From Acidiluteibacter sp963716125 (lineage in GTDB: Bacteria; Bacteroidota; Bacteroidia; Flavobacteriales_E; Vicingaceae): DNA of 64,000 nucleotides. The stretch is from the NCBI GenBank assembly GCA_963716125.1, contig OY970294.1:62001-126000 (forward strand). The letters run 5' to 3'. Below the pieces are notes generated by a model, which worked only from the letters and a program-made list of their open reading frames with translations, made no database searches and was not told the DNA's origin. The position numbers were made by a program, and so were the translations under genes. Positions 43,223-53,306 of this stretch are shown here, one piece after another (position 1 is the stretch's first letter; each line of letters begins with the position of its first letter).

Positions 43223-45346
43223 ATGATGATGAGATTAACTAAAGTAATGCTATTTATTATGATTTTAATCGTTCAAATTTCCTGTGGCATTGGACAGAAT
43301 AAAAATAAAGAATTAAGTGATCATCAATATACTAATGAATTAATTCACGAAAGTAGTCCCTACTTATTACAGCATGCACATAATCCTGTCAATTGGTATC
43401 CTTGGGGAGAGAAAGCCTTACAAAAAGCTAAGGATGAGGAGAAACCAATTTTAATAAGCATTGGATATGCTGCTTGCCATTGGTGTCATGTAATGGCAGA
43501 AGAAAGTTTTGAAGATTCGACAATTGCAGCAATAATGAATGAGAAATTTATTTGTATCAAAGTCGATCGTGAAGAACGACCTGACATAGATCAGATTTAT
43601 ATGGAAGCAGCCCAATTAATTAATGGGAGAGGTGGTTGGCCGTTAAATGCTTTTGCCTTGCCGGATGGAAAACCATTTTATGCTGCTACTTATTTTCCAA
43701 AAGAACAATGGAAGCAATTATTGGAAGAGGTTTCAGAAGCTTATACAGCTAACAAATCAGAAATTGTAGCACAAGCCGAAAAGCTAACTAAAGGAATAAA
43801 TGCTTCAAATAATTTTAATACAAAGAATCAAATTGATACAGAATTTACTAAAAAACAATACGATAATTTGTTTGAAAGTTGGTATTCTTCAATAGATTAC
43901 GATAAGGGAGGTTTTAAGGGTGCACCAAAGTTTCCATTGCCAATAGGAGGTCAATTTTTATTACAGAATTATTATTTAAATGGAAATAAAGAAGCATTAA
44001 AAGCTGTTGAGGTTACATTAAGCGAAATGGCTAAAGGAGGAATTTATGATCAGATTGGAGGAGGGTTTTCTCGTTATTCTACTGATGAAAATTGGTTTGC
44101 TCCTCACTTTGAAAAGATGTTGTATGATAATGCTCAATTGATAAGTTTGTATGCTAATGCATATAAAGTAAATAAAAATCCATTGTATGAAAATGTAGTT
44201 CGTGAAACTATGGAATTTATTGAAAGAGAATTAAGCAATAATAAAGGTGGTTATTATTCATCACTAAATGCTGATAGTGAAGGGGAAGAAGGAATTTATT
44301 ATGTTTGGACGAAAGAGGAAATTTTAAAAATTTTGGGCAAAGAGCAATCTGATTTACTATCAAAGTATTATAATGTTACTACTAATGGCAATTGGGAAAA
44401 GGGTAATAATATTTTGTATAGAGATAAATCTTCTGCTGAATTTGTAAAATCAAATAAATTGGATTTAGAGAAATTTCTGCAACAAATAAATGTGTCGAAA
44501 GAAGCCTTATTCAATGCTAGAAATAAAAGAATTAGACCCTCAACGGATGATAAAGTTTTAACATCATGGAATGCATTATTAATGAAAGGATATTTAGATG
44601 CTTATTCGGCTTTTAACAATCAAAAATTTCTTGATTTGGCGATTAAAAATGCAATTTTTATCGAAAATAATTTATTAAAAGAAGATGGAAGTCTTTTTAG
44701 AAATTATAAAGATGACAAGGCAAGTATTTCTGCTTTTTTAGATGATTATGCTTTATTAGCAGATGCCTACACAAGTTTGTATGAAACTACTTTTGATATT
44801 AAATGGTTGAATTTAGCAAAAAAAATAGTGGATTATTCAATACTTCACTTCAAAGAAGACGATAATGCATTTTTTTACTATACCTCAAAGTTAGATAACG
44901 CTTTAATAGCGCGAAAAATAGAAATTGCTGACAATGTCATTCCTTCTTCTAATTCTGTAATGGCAATAGTTCTATTCAAACTATCAGTTCTTTTTGAAGA
45001 AGATAAATATATGAATATTAGTAAATCTATGGTTAGCCAATTAAGTAAAGAAATAGAATCTGGAGGTGTTTACTATGCCAACTGGGCACAATTGATGGGG
45101 ATAATGGCTTATGGGAACTTTGAAATTGCCATAATGGGTAAAGAGTATCCATTTAAGAATAAAGAATTGCAAGCTAATTATTTGCCAACTTCTATTTTTA
45201 TGGGTGGAATCAAAGAAAATCTACCTTTATTGGAACAAAAACTAATGGATGATAGGACTATGATATATGTTTGTGAAAACAAAATGTGTCAACTACCAGT
45301 AGAAAATGTGAGCGATGCATTGAAGCAAATTGAAAAGAATAAATAA
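43223..45346 (+). CDS. Thioredoxin-fold DUF255 protein (YyaL / SPATA20-like)
   Basis: 707 residues with a lipoprotein-type leader (MIMILIVQISCGIG). The N-terminal thioredoxin-like DUF255 domain (about 35-200) starts ESSPYLLQHAHNPVNWYPWG and has the CxxC motif in AACHWCHVMAEESF; VDREERPDIDQIYM follows. The rest is an (alpha/alpha)6 barrel as in N-acyl-glucosamine epimerase-type folds (GGGFSRYSTDENWFAPHFEKMLYDNAQL). The exact reaction is not established. The next gene, also a thioredoxin-fold lipoprotein, starts 68 bp downstream, likely one operon. Confidence 0.92.
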   Translation: MMMRLTKVMLFIMILIVQISCGIGQNKNKELSDHQYTNELIHESSPYLLQHAHNPVNWYPWGEKALQKAKDEEKPILISIGYAACHWCHVMAEESFEDSTIAAIMNEKFICIKVDREERPDIDQIYMEAAQLINGRGGWPLNAFALPDGKPFYAATYFPKEQWKQLLEEVSEAYTANKSEIVAQAEKLTKGINASNNFNTKNQIDTEFTKKQYDNLFESWYSSIDYDKGGFKGAPKFPLPIGGQFLLQNYYLNGNKEALKAVEVTLSEMAKGGIYDQIGGGFSRYSTDENWFAPHFEKMLYDNAQLISLYANAYKVNKNPLYENVVRETMEFIERELSNNKGGYYSSLNADSEGEEGIYYVWTKEEILKILGKEQSDLLSKYYNVTTNGNWEKGNNILYRDKSSAEFVKSNKLDLEKFLQQINVSKEALFNARNKRIRPSTDDKVLTSWNALLMKGYLDAYSAFNNQKFLDLAIKNAIFIENNLLKEDGSLFRNYKDDKASISAFLDDYALLADAYTSLYETTFDIKWLNLAKKIVDYSILHFKEDDNAFFYYTSKLDNALIARKIEIADNVIPSSNSVMAIVLFKLSVLFEEDKYMNISKSMVSQLSKEIESGGVYYANWAQLMGIMAYGNFEIAIMGKEYPFKNKELQANYLPTSIFMGGIKENLPLLEQKLMDDRTMIYVCENKMCQLPVENVSDALKQIEKNK

Positions 45347-45414
45347 AAGTTATGTAAGCTCGCTGACAGTCCATTAAGGATGAATATGCGTACATTTTAT
45401 AAAAATGTAATGCC

Positions 45415-46392
45415 ATGAAAAATTTACTTTTTAATATGATATTGATTGTGTTAGTTTCTTGTACATCGCAATCTACCAATGCACAGAATAAAACTAATCC
45501 CAATAATCAAGACGAAGAATTAGGGAATGTAAGTTGGTATAGAGATTACGATGCTGCCTTAAAGCTTGCTACTGAAAAAAATAAAGCTGTATTGATATTG
45601 TTTCAAGAGATACCTGGTTGCTCTACTTGCAGAAATTATGGTCATCAAGTACTTACACATCCTTTAATGGTTGAAGGCATTGAAAATCTTTTTGTTCCAT
45701 TAGTGATACATAATAATAAGGGAGGAAAAGACAAAGAAATTTTACAGAAATACGGTGAGCCTGCGTGGAATAATCCAGTAGTAAGAATTGTTGATAAAAA
45801 TGGGAAGGATATTGTAAAGAGAATTTCAGGAGATTATTCTACCATGGGACTTTACAATGGAATGATTACTGCCTTAAAAATTCAAAATAAAGAGATTCCG
45901 AAATATTTTCAATTGTATGGTGAAGAAATTAAAGCCTCAAATAATGAAAATGTAAAGGAGAAAACGTATCAAATGTATTGTTTTTGGACTGGTGAAAAGG
46001 TATTAGGAGATAAAGAAGGAGTTCTTGAAGCAAACGCAGGATTTGCAAATGGTTCTGAAGTAGTCAAAGTGAAATATGATATTAATAAAATAAGCGAAAA
46101 TGAATTAGATCAATATGCAACTAGTGCTAATTGCAAATCAGTTTCAGCTGCCAATTATTCATTTGCAAAGAAAGATCATTTATATTATTTACAACATTCG
46201 GATTATAGATATATCCCTTTATCCAATCTACAAAAAACGAAGATCAATAGCGCCTTGGGAAATAATACCGATGCTATCCAATTTTTAAGTCCCAAACAAT
46301 TAAAATGGTTAAAAAGCATCGATAATTCAACAAATGAAAAGGCTTTATTGTATGTTATGAATATAAATGACGCTTGGAAGATAAAAAAGTAG
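45415..46392 (+). CDS. Lipoprotein fusing a VPGUxxT-like thioredoxin domain to an MsrA-like domain
   Basis: 325 residues with lipoprotein signal (MILIVLVSC). First domain (about 35-165) is thioredoxin-like with EIPGCSTCRNYGHQ, close to the VPG(C/U)xxT thioredoxin-like group. Second domain (about 180-270) recalls methionine sulfoxide reductase A: YCFWTGEKVLGDKEGVLEANAGFANGSEVVKVKYDINKISENEL, compared with GCFWgge..f....GV....GYaGG. The MsrA catalytic Cys is kept, while the usual Gly before it is Tyr. The fusion suggests a periplasmic reductase with its own electron donor; this is inference. Confidence 0.72.
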   Translation: MKNLLFNMILIVLVSCTSQSTNAQNKTNPNNQDEELGNVSWYRDYDAALKLATEKNKAVLILFQEIPGCSTCRNYGHQVLTHPLMVEGIENLFVPLVIHNNKGGKDKEILQKYGEPAWNNPVVRIVDKNGKDIVKRISGDYSTMGLYNGMITALKIQNKEIPKYFQLYGEEIKASNNENVKEKTYQMYCFWTGEKVLGDKEGVLEANAGFANGSEVVKVKYDINKISENELDQYATSANCKSVSAANYSFAKKDHLYYLQHSDYRYIPLSNLQKTKINSALGNNTDAIQFLSPKQLKWLKSIDNSTNEKALLYVMNINDAWKIKK

Positions 46393-46465
46393 GAACTGAT
46401 TTTGTTAATTCTTTACTATTTTTACCTGAACGATGTTATCAATTATATTCCAAAATAATCAGGTG

Positions 46466-46610
46466 TTATACCAATTAAGTTTTTTAATGCCGCATATAAA
46501 TTTTTTTGAACCATTTTAAAAACGTAGAATTGGTAAATGCCGAACAGTAAGATAAGGAGCAAATGAGGAACGAAGTGTGCGACATTAGATTACTAAATCG
46601 GTATTATTCC
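46466..46610 (+). repeat. 145-bp MITE-like repeat, copy A
   Basis: Almost identical over 145 bp to copy B (61620-61764, opposite orientation); one difference noticed (a T/A change in the T-rich stretch near base 40). Its ends form an imperfect 27-bp inverted repeat: start TATACCAATTAAG...TAATGCCGC, end (reverse) AATACCGATTTAG...TAATGTCGC. It is non-coding and lies between genes. No transposase in the window has these ends. Confidence 0.8.
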
Positions 46611-46666
46611 TAAGATATAGACGTTTAGCGCAATTAAATTGGACTATTACGTATATGTAATTGGCA

Positions 46667-47800
46667 TTACAGATTCAAATTTTCTGCATCAACCATGGTT
46701 ACCCACTTTTTCATTTTCTTTTGAATAACTCTAAAGTGATGCGTATCCTCTTCTGTAATTATTGTAATGGCTTCACCTGCTTTTTCTGCTCTACCAGTTC
46801 TACCAATTCGATGTATAAAATCTTTTGGAGATCGAGGCAATTCATAATTAATCACATAAGGTAAAAATTCAATGTCAATTCCTCTTGATAACAAATCGGT
46901 GGCAACCAATACTTTTAGTTTGCCATTTTTAAATGACTGAAGAGCGTCTTTTCTAAATCCTTGACTCTTTTTAGAATGAATAGCTGCTGCTTCTATTCCG
47001 TTTTTAGTTAATTTATTAGCAACTAAATCAGCTTGATAAACCGATGAAGTAAAAACTAATACCTGTTCCATTTTGTACTCGTCAATCAAGTAACGCAGTA
47101 AAGGGCCTTTTTTCTCTTCACTGACTTTATAGCCTGTTTGAAGTATAAAATCAATGCTCTCCTTTTCAGGATGAACATCAATCGTAATAGGATTATTTAG
47201 AACTAACTTTTCTATTTTCTCAACTTCGGGGCTTAAAGTGGCAGAAAATAGAATATTTTGACGTTTTTTTGGTAAAAAAGTGAATATTTCATCAATTTCT
47301 TTTCTAAAACCCAAATTAAGTATTTTATCGGCTTCGTCTAAAATTAGCATTTCCACCTCAGAAAGTGAAACTGCTTTGGATTGTACCAATTCTAATAATC
47401 TACCAGGAGTGGCAACTAAAACATTGACTTTGTATAAAGCCTTCATTTGAGGATTAATAGAAACTCCACCATAAACTGCTAAAGATTTAAAAGAAAAAGG
47501 AATTTTGGAATTTAATTGGTGATAAACGTCTTGTACTTGTATGGCTAACTCTCTTGTTGGAACTAAAACCAAGGTATTTATATTCCTACCATTTTGTTCT
47601 TCTTTATTTGCTAAATTAATAATGCTTGGCAAAGCATAAGCTAAGGTTTTACCAGAACCAGTTGGAGCTATTCCCAACACATCTTTTTTCAATATTATTG
47701 AAGGAATCGCCTTTTCTTGAATAGGATAAGGTTTTATAATATTTAGTTGTTCTAAAGTGTTGACTAAGTAATCAGGAATTCCTAAAGTAGAAAAAGACAT
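46667..47800 (-). CDS. DEAD-box RNA helicase (RhlE-like)
   Basis: 377 residues with all helicase motifs: Q motif region (LNIIKPYPIQEKAIPSI), I (APTGSGKT), Ia (VPTRELAIQV), II (DEAD, as LDEADKIL), III (SATLS), IV to VI (LVFTSSVYQADLVANKL, ATDLLSRGIDIEFLPYVINYELP, HRIGRTGRAEKAG). It lacks a C-terminal basic tail and is thus a minimal form. ATP-dependent RNA unwinding, probably in ribosome assembly or RNA decay. A -7 box TACATTTG is at 47821-47828 on the minus strand. Confidence 0.93.
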   Translation of the reverse strand: MSFSTLGIPDYLVNTLEQLNIIKPYPIQEKAIPSIILKKDVLGIAPTGSGKTLAYALPSIINLANKEEQNGRNINTLVLVPTRELAIQVQDVYHQLNSKIPFSFKSLAVYGGVSINPQMKALYKVNVLVATPGRLLELVQSKAVSLSEVEMLILDEADKILNLGFRKEIDEIFTFLPKKRQNILFSATLSPEVEKIEKLVLNNPITIDVHPEKESIDFILQTGYKVSEEKKGPLLRYLIDEYKMEQVLVFTSSVYQADLVANKLTKNGIEAAAIHSKKSQGFRKDALQSFKNGKLKVLVATDLLSRGIDIEFLPYVINYELPRSPKDFIHRIGRTGRAEKAGEAITIITEEDTHHFRVIQKKMKKWVTMVDAENLNL

Positions 47801-47820
47801 AATTGTATATTTATGAATGG

Positions 47821-47828
47821 CAAATGTA
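47821..47828 (-). promoter_or_regulatory. -7 box (TACATTTG) of the helicase gene
   Basis: Minus-strand TAnnTTTG, 20 bases from the ATG. Confidence 0.45.
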
Positions 47829-47842
47829 GGTCTTTGTAAAGA

Positions 47843-49162
47843 TTATTTTCCTACAGCTATTTGATTGGTTATTCTCAACAATTCTATCTCAGCAGATTTA
47901 GCATTAAAAAGTGCTTCTAAATACCTATTTTCTGCATTGGCAGATGAAATTTGGATGTCTCTTAAATCAAAAGAGGAAATTCCACCAATTTCATAATTTT
48001 TTAGTGCAATATTCAAATTAGACTTAGCCAATTCTTTACTTTCTCTTTCAAACTCAATTTGCTTTAAATTGTTGAAATACAATTGATAAGTCACGTAAAA
48101 ATTACCTATTAAAGTATTTTTAAATCGCTCATATTGTATATTTTCTTGTTCGAGATTCAATTTAGAAATTTGCTTTTTTCTATTGATGGAAGAACCATTA
48201 AAAATTGGAATACTAGCCGAAATACCATAAGTAATCCCTTTAGTTTGATTGGATTGAACAAAACCTGCTTCAGAAGTGGATTCATTATAACTGTAAGCGG
48301 AATTTAAACGAACAGTTGGCAAACGATTAGCACCTATTTCTTTACTTTCATATTGAGCTACTTTTATATTTTGCTCCATCAATTGCAAATCTGTATTTTC
48401 AAAAAGTTTACTTTTTAATGTTTCATATGCTAAAGGCTCACCCATTTGAGTTGTATCAATAGTTCTAAAATCAGTTTCAGCACTTCTAGCCATTAATACA
48501 TTCAAATTTGATTTTAATTCTCTGATATTTTGTTCTTGACGAATCAATGAAGATTGGTCACTGTTGTAATCAACCTTCGCTTTTGTTAATTCAATATTGG
48601 AGATACTTCCCAAAGCATTTTTGGTTTCTGCTAATTCCACTCTAGCTTTAGAAACTTCAGTAATATTTTGATAGACTTCTAAACGCTTTTCCTCTAATGA
48701 TAATTGGTAGTAAGTCATCAATATGGCTGAAACAGCATTCTGAATATTCATTTTTAGACTTAGATCAGCAGAACGTTCCAATTCATCCAATTTATTCTTG
48801 GTGATAAACATTTTTGTTCCATCAAAAATAACCCAATCTAATTCTACCGCTGCATTCAAATTGGTTGATTTAGCGCCTTTTCTATTGATGGATCCTCCAT
48901 CGCTAAATTGCAATTTCGCATCTTGTTTGGCTCCGTTATAGCTTCCAACAGCATCAATATTAGGCAAAAAACCTGCCTCGCCTAAGGAATTATTCTCTTG
49001 AAAAATTTCTTGATTCTTCAAAGACAATTGAATGTTATAATTGTTTTCCAATCCAATTTTTATCGCCTCTTCTAATGCCAAATCACTTTGTGCATTGATA
49101 GTTGTAAATCCACAAAGTAGAAAAAATAAGAAGGCTATTTTTTTACATTTAATATTCATCAT
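47843..49162 (-). CDS. TolC-family outer-membrane efflux protein
   Basis: 439 residues: signal peptide (to NAQS), then two repeated OEP units of long alternating helices with NYNIQLSLKNQEIFQENNSLGEAGFLPNIDAVGSY and, in the second half, LPTVRLNSAYSYNES. Forms the trimeric outer-membrane channel of the tripartite pump with the two upstream genes. Its start overlaps the RND gene stop by 14 bases, so translation is coupled. Confidence 0.92.
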   Translation of the reverse strand: MMNIKCKKIAFLFFLLCGFTTINAQSDLALEEAIKIGLENNYNIQLSLKNQEIFQENNSLGEAGFLPNIDAVGSYNGAKQDAKLQFSDGGSINRKGAKSTNLNAAVELDWVIFDGTKMFITKNKLDELERSADLSLKMNIQNAVSAILMTYYQLSLEEKRLEVYQNITEVSKARVELAETKNALGSISNIELTKAKVDYNSDQSSLIRQEQNIRELKSNLNVLMARSAETDFRTIDTTQMGEPLAYETLKSKLFENTDLQLMEQNIKVAQYESKEIGANRLPTVRLNSAYSYNESTSEAGFVQSNQTKGITYGISASIPIFNGSSINRKKQISKLNLEQENIQYERFKNTLIGNFYVTYQLYFNNLKQIEFERESKELAKSNLNIALKNYEIGGISSFDLRDIQISSANAENRYLEALFNAKSAEIELLRITNQIAVGK

Positions 49163-52100
49163 CTACTTTATGTTTTTCAAGTTTATCAGTTGGGGTAGAT
49201 ATAAAAGTGTACATCGCAGGAATAATGTAAAGTGTTAATACAGTTGAAAAAATCAAACCACCAACTACTGCAATTCCCATAGATACTCTGCTTTCGGATC
49301 CTGCACCTAAAGCTAATGCAATAGGTAAAGTTCCTAATATGGTAGAGAGCGAAGTCATTAAAATAGGTCTGAATCTAGCTGCTGAAGCATCAATAATAGC
49401 ATCTCTCACACTTAAATTAGCTTCTTTTCTTTGATTGGCAAACTCTACAATCAAAATACCATTTTTGGTCACCAAACCTATCAACATAATAATTCCAATT
49501 TGACTAAAAATATTTAGCGTTTCACCAAAAAACCAAAGTGATAAAACAGCTCCCAATAATGCCAAAGGAACGGTAAGCATTATAGTAAAAGGATCTTTAA
49601 AACTTTCAAATTGAGACGCTAGAACTAAATAAATTAACACTAAAGCCAATAAAAAAGCAAAAGCAGTACTGGATGAACTTTCTGCAAATTCTTTAGAACT
49701 TCCATCTAATGATGTTGTAAACGAATCATCTAAAACCTCATCGGCTATACTTTCCATTGCTTCTATTCCTTGGCTCAATGAAAAACCATCTGCTAAACCT
49801 GCAGAAACTGTAGCCGAAACATATCTATTGTACCTAAATAATTGTGGAGGTGTACTTTCTTCTGAAGTCTCTACTAAATTATCCAAGCGGATCATTTTAT
49901 CAAATTTATTTTTGACATAAATATCACTGAGGTCACTAGGTTCATTTCTATACTTTCGTTCCAATTGACCAATGACTTGATATTGTTTTCCGTCCATTAT
50001 AAAATAATCATACCGCTGTTCACTCAAAGTTAATTGAAGTGTTTGTGCAATATCAAATACCGAAACTCCTAATAATTGCGCTTTTTCTCTGCTAATTTGA
50101 ATGTTCACCTCAGGTTTGTTGAACTTCAAATTTAAATCAGTTACTTGAAAAACATTGTTACTTCCTGCCTTTTGCATAAAAACAGGTAAAATTTCTTTTA
50201 ATTTTTCAAGATTTTGAGCTTGAATAACAAATTGAACAGGCAATCCACTTCTCTTATTACCAATAGTTTGTTCTTGCGACACAAAATTTCTAGCACCAGG
50301 CATAGTTTTCAGAATTGCAGAAAGTTCATTTGCAATTTGTTGCTGACTTTTTTCTCTTTCTCCAGCTTCTGTCAATCGCAATCGAATAAAAGCTGTGTTG
50401 GTAGAGGAAGATGCACCGAAACCTGGAGAAGTAACACTAATAATACCGTTTCTTTCAGGAAAGCTATCCTTGATAACATCTACAACATTTGTGGTATATT
50501 CAGACATATAATCAAATGTAGAACCTTCAGGAGCAGTACTAAAAACTCTAACATTTCCTCTGTCTTCTAATGGAGATAATTCAGAGTTTAACTGATTTCC
50601 AACAAACCAAATCCCAAATAAAGCGACTACCATAAATACAACAGCAATCCATCTATTTTTTAAGAATCTTGATAATGAATTGGCATATCCTCTTGATAAA
50701 CTGTTGAAATATTCTTCCGTTTTATTATAAAAATTACTTTTCTTTTTCTCCTTTTTCAACAATTTAGAAGAAAGCATTGGCGTTAAAGTCAATGCAATAA
50801 AAGAAGAAATAATTACCGCACTGGCAATTACAACCCCAAATTCTCTAAATAAACGACCAGTTACCCCTTCTAGAAAAATTACTGGCATAAAAACCGAAGC
50901 TAAAGCTAATGTGGTAGCCACTACAGCAAAGAAAATTTCTTGTGCTCCTTCAAAAGCTGCTTTACGAGCTGTCATTCCTTCTTCTATTTTACTATAGATA
51001 TTTTCTAGTACTACAATAGCATCATCCACTACCAACCCAATAGCTAAAACAATTCCTAAGAGGGTTAAAACATTTATAGAAAAGCCAGCAATGTACATCA
51101 CAAAAAAGGTTCCTATTAATGAAATAGGAATTACAATCACCGGAATTATGGTAGTCCTCCAATCTCGTAAGAAAACAAATATCACAATTATAACTAATGC
51201 AAATGCTAAGTAAATAGTTGATTCAACTTCATCAATAGATGCTCTAATGTAATTTGTTGTATCAAATCCAATTCCTGTTTTAATATCAGCAGGTAAGTCT
51301 TTTTTGATTTGTTCCAATCGTTTATAAAACTCATCCGCAATCGCAATATGGTTAGAGTTGGGCAAAGGAATAATGGCATTTCCAACCATTGGCACGCCAT
51401 CTCTTTTTAAACTGGTTCTTTCATTTTCAGGCCCTAAAGCTGCATAACCAATATCTTTAAATCGAATAATTTTTCCATCAACTTCCTTAACTACCATATT
51501 GTTAAAGTCATCCTCGGTAGTTAATCTTCCTAAAGTTCTTACGCTTAATTCTATATTATCACCTTCTATTCTACCTGAAGGTAATTCAATATTCTGACTC
51601 AATAAGGCAGTTCTAACATCTAATGGACTAAGCTGATAAGCTGATAATTTTAAAGGATCCATCCACAAGCGCATCGAGTACTTTTTTTCACCCCAAATAC
51701 GAATTTCACTAACACCTGAAATTGTTTGCAGACGCTCTTTAAATGTTTTCTCAGCTATTTCCGTTAATTCTAAAAGATCGCGTTTTTCCGATTGAATATT
51801 TAAGAAAATAATAGGATCTGAATCAGCATCTGCCTTTGAAACAATGGGTGGATCAGCATCATCAGGTAAATCTCTTACTGCTTTAGAAACTTTATCTCTT
51901 ACATCATTGGCGGCATTATCTAAATCTACCTCCAAATCAAACTCTACAGTAATCGTACTTCTACCATCTCTACTAACTGATGATAAGGTACGAATACCTG
52001 AAATTCCATTGATAGATTCTTCTAGAGGTTCAGTAATTTGGGTTTCAATAACATCGGCATTAGCACCTATATAATTGGTAGAAATTGTAATTATTGGAGG

Positions 52101-52223
52101 ATCAACTGAAGGATATTCTCGAACTCCTAAAAAATTGAAACCAATAAAACCAAATAATAAAATCACAATACTAAATACTGTGCTTAAAACTGGTCTTCGT
52201 ATGCTTATGGATGATAAGCTCAT
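49149..52223 (-). CDS. RND efflux pump inner-membrane transporter (HAE1 type)
   Basis: 1024 residues, 12 TM helices in the RND pattern (1 + 5, repeated), with large periplasmic loops. Family motifs: RPVLSTVFSIVILLFGFIGF at the N-terminus, the TM4 acidic pair in GIVLAIGLVVDDAIVVLENI (proton relay Asp-Asp), and GAVLSLWFFGETLNIFSQIGIIMLIGLVTKNGILIVEFAN in the second half. Drug or amphiphile export driven by protons; substrates unknown. Third gene of the MarR-controlled operon. Confidence 0.95.
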   Translation of the reverse strand: MSLSSISIRRPVLSTVFSIVILLFGFIGFNFLGVREYPSVDPPIITISTNYIGANADVIETQITEPLEESINGISGIRTLSSVSRDGRSTITVEFDLEVDLDNAANDVRDKVSKAVRDLPDDADPPIVSKADADSDPIIFLNIQSEKRDLLELTEIAEKTFKERLQTISGVSEIRIWGEKKYSMRLWMDPLKLSAYQLSPLDVRTALLSQNIELPSGRIEGDNIELSVRTLGRLTTEDDFNNMVVKEVDGKIIRFKDIGYAALGPENERTSLKRDGVPMVGNAIIPLPNSNHIAIADEFYKRLEQIKKDLPADIKTGIGFDTTNYIRASIDEVESTIYLAFALVIIVIFVFLRDWRTTIIPVIVIPISLIGTFFVMYIAGFSINVLTLLGIVLAIGLVVDDAIVVLENIYSKIEEGMTARKAAFEGAQEIFFAVVATTLALASVFMPVIFLEGVTGRLFREFGVVIASAVIISSFIALTLTPMLSSKLLKKEKKKSNFYNKTEEYFNSLSRGYANSLSRFLKNRWIAVVFMVVALFGIWFVGNQLNSELSPLEDRGNVRVFSTAPEGSTFDYMSEYTTNVVDVIKDSFPERNGIISVTSPGFGASSSTNTAFIRLRLTEAGEREKSQQQIANELSAILKTMPGARNFVSQEQTIGNKRSGLPVQFVIQAQNLEKLKEILPVFMQKAGSNNVFQVTDLNLKFNKPEVNIQISREKAQLLGVSVFDIAQTLQLTLSEQRYDYFIMDGKQYQVIGQLERKYRNEPSDLSDIYVKNKFDKMIRLDNLVETSEESTPPQLFRYNRYVSATVSAGLADGFSLSQGIEAMESIADEVLDDSFTTSLDGSSKEFAESSSSTAFAFLLALVLIYLVLASQFESFKDPFTIMLTVPLALLGAVLSLWFFGETLNIFSQIGIIMLIGLVTKNGILIVEFANQRKEANLSVRDAIIDASAARFRPILMTSLSTILGTLPIALALGAGSESRVSMGIAVVGGLIFSTVLTLYIIPAMYTFISTPTDKLEKHKVDDEY

Positions 52224-52242
52224 AGGAAATTATATTATATAT

Positions 52243-53304
52243 TTAATCGATTTTCTTTGATCCGATTACCATCGGATTTATTTTTCTTATTTGTACGTTT
52301 TGACCATCTCTTATTTGCAATAGTCCATTTACAACAATAGTGTCTCCTGCACTTAACCCTTCAGTAATTTGAAGTACGTCAGATTTCCTAATACCACTGC
52401 TAACTTGTTGTGTTTTCACAATTCCACTTTTATATACAAATACGCTTTTACCTTCTGAATTAGGAACAACTGCTTGATTTGGAACAACAACAGCATTCTC
52501 AAAATCCTTAACTGCAACAGTAACTTTAGCAAAAGCCCCTGCAACTAAATCATCCGTATTTTTATATTTAGCTCTAAAAGTTAAGCTCCTAGTGCTTCTA
52601 TCAATTTGAGCTTGTTTAGCATAAATTATTGCTTTTCTAATTTTCTCTGAGCCTGAAATAGTAAATGAAACACTATCTCCAATTTGAATATTATTAGCGT
52701 ATTCCTCTGTCACCGAAAATTCTATCTTCAATTGAGTGTTGTCTACCAAAGTAGCCACCTTAGAGTTGGCTCCTATATATGCACCAGGACTAACCCATCT
52801 CAAACCAATTGTGCCACTAAAAGGAGCAGAAATTCTCTTTTTGGAAATAGAAGAATTTAAAATGCTTTGTCTTGCTTTAAATTCTTTTACGGTCAATTGC
52901 ACATCTTCGAATTCACTGTCACTCAACCCTTTTTCCTTTAAAATAGCTGATGCTCGTTTTTCTTTCTTTTCTGCATTTTCTAATTGAACAGTTATCAAAT
53001 TTCGTTCAGCAATTAAATCCTTTACTTCTAATGAAACTAAGGTTTGCCCTTTCTGCACTTTTTGTCCTTCTTCAAAATAGATTTGATTCACTATTCCAGC
53101 ACTTTCGGTAGTTAGCTCTACTGATTCATTTGCTACAATATCTCCTGAAACCGTTAAGTTTTGTTTTAAGTTGATTAATTGACTAACAGAAACATCCACC
53201 AAAGTTTGGTTTCCACTTTTCGCATTAGAATTCTCCTTTTCTTGTGAACCGCATCCAAAAAGCAGAGGGATCATTAACAATAATATTTTATTATATATGT
53301 TCAT
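52243..53304 (-). CDS. RND efflux periplasmic adaptor (membrane fusion protein)
   Basis: About 353 residues from the chosen ATG at 53304, where a lipoprotein signal begins (MNIYNKILLLMIPLLFGC). Then lipoyl-like half domains around the helical hairpin (SAGIVNQIYFEEGQKVQKGQTLVSLEV ... ISAPFSGTIGLRWVSPGAYI), beta-barrel and membrane-proximal domains. A longer reading from 53370 would lie inside the marR coding end and disrupt the signal peptide, so it is rejected. Joins the RND pump to the TolC-type channel. Confidence 0.93.
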   Translation of the reverse strand: MNIYNKILLLMIPLLFGCGSQEKENSNAKSGNQTLVDVSVSQLINLKQNLTVSGDIVANESVELTTESAGIVNQIYFEEGQKVQKGQTLVSLEVKDLIAERNLITVQLENAEKKEKRASAILKEKGLSDSEFEDVQLTVKEFKARQSILNSSISKKRISAPFSGTIGLRWVSPGAYIGANSKVATLVDNTQLKIEFSVTEEYANNIQIGDSVSFTISGSEKIRKAIIYAKQAQIDRSTRSLTFRAKYKNTDDLVAGAFAKVTVAVKDFENAVVVPNQAVVPNSEGKSVFVYKSGIVKTQQVSSGIRKSDVLQITEGLSAGDTIVVNGLLQIRDGQNVQIRKINPMVIGSKKID

Positions 53305-53306
53305 AT

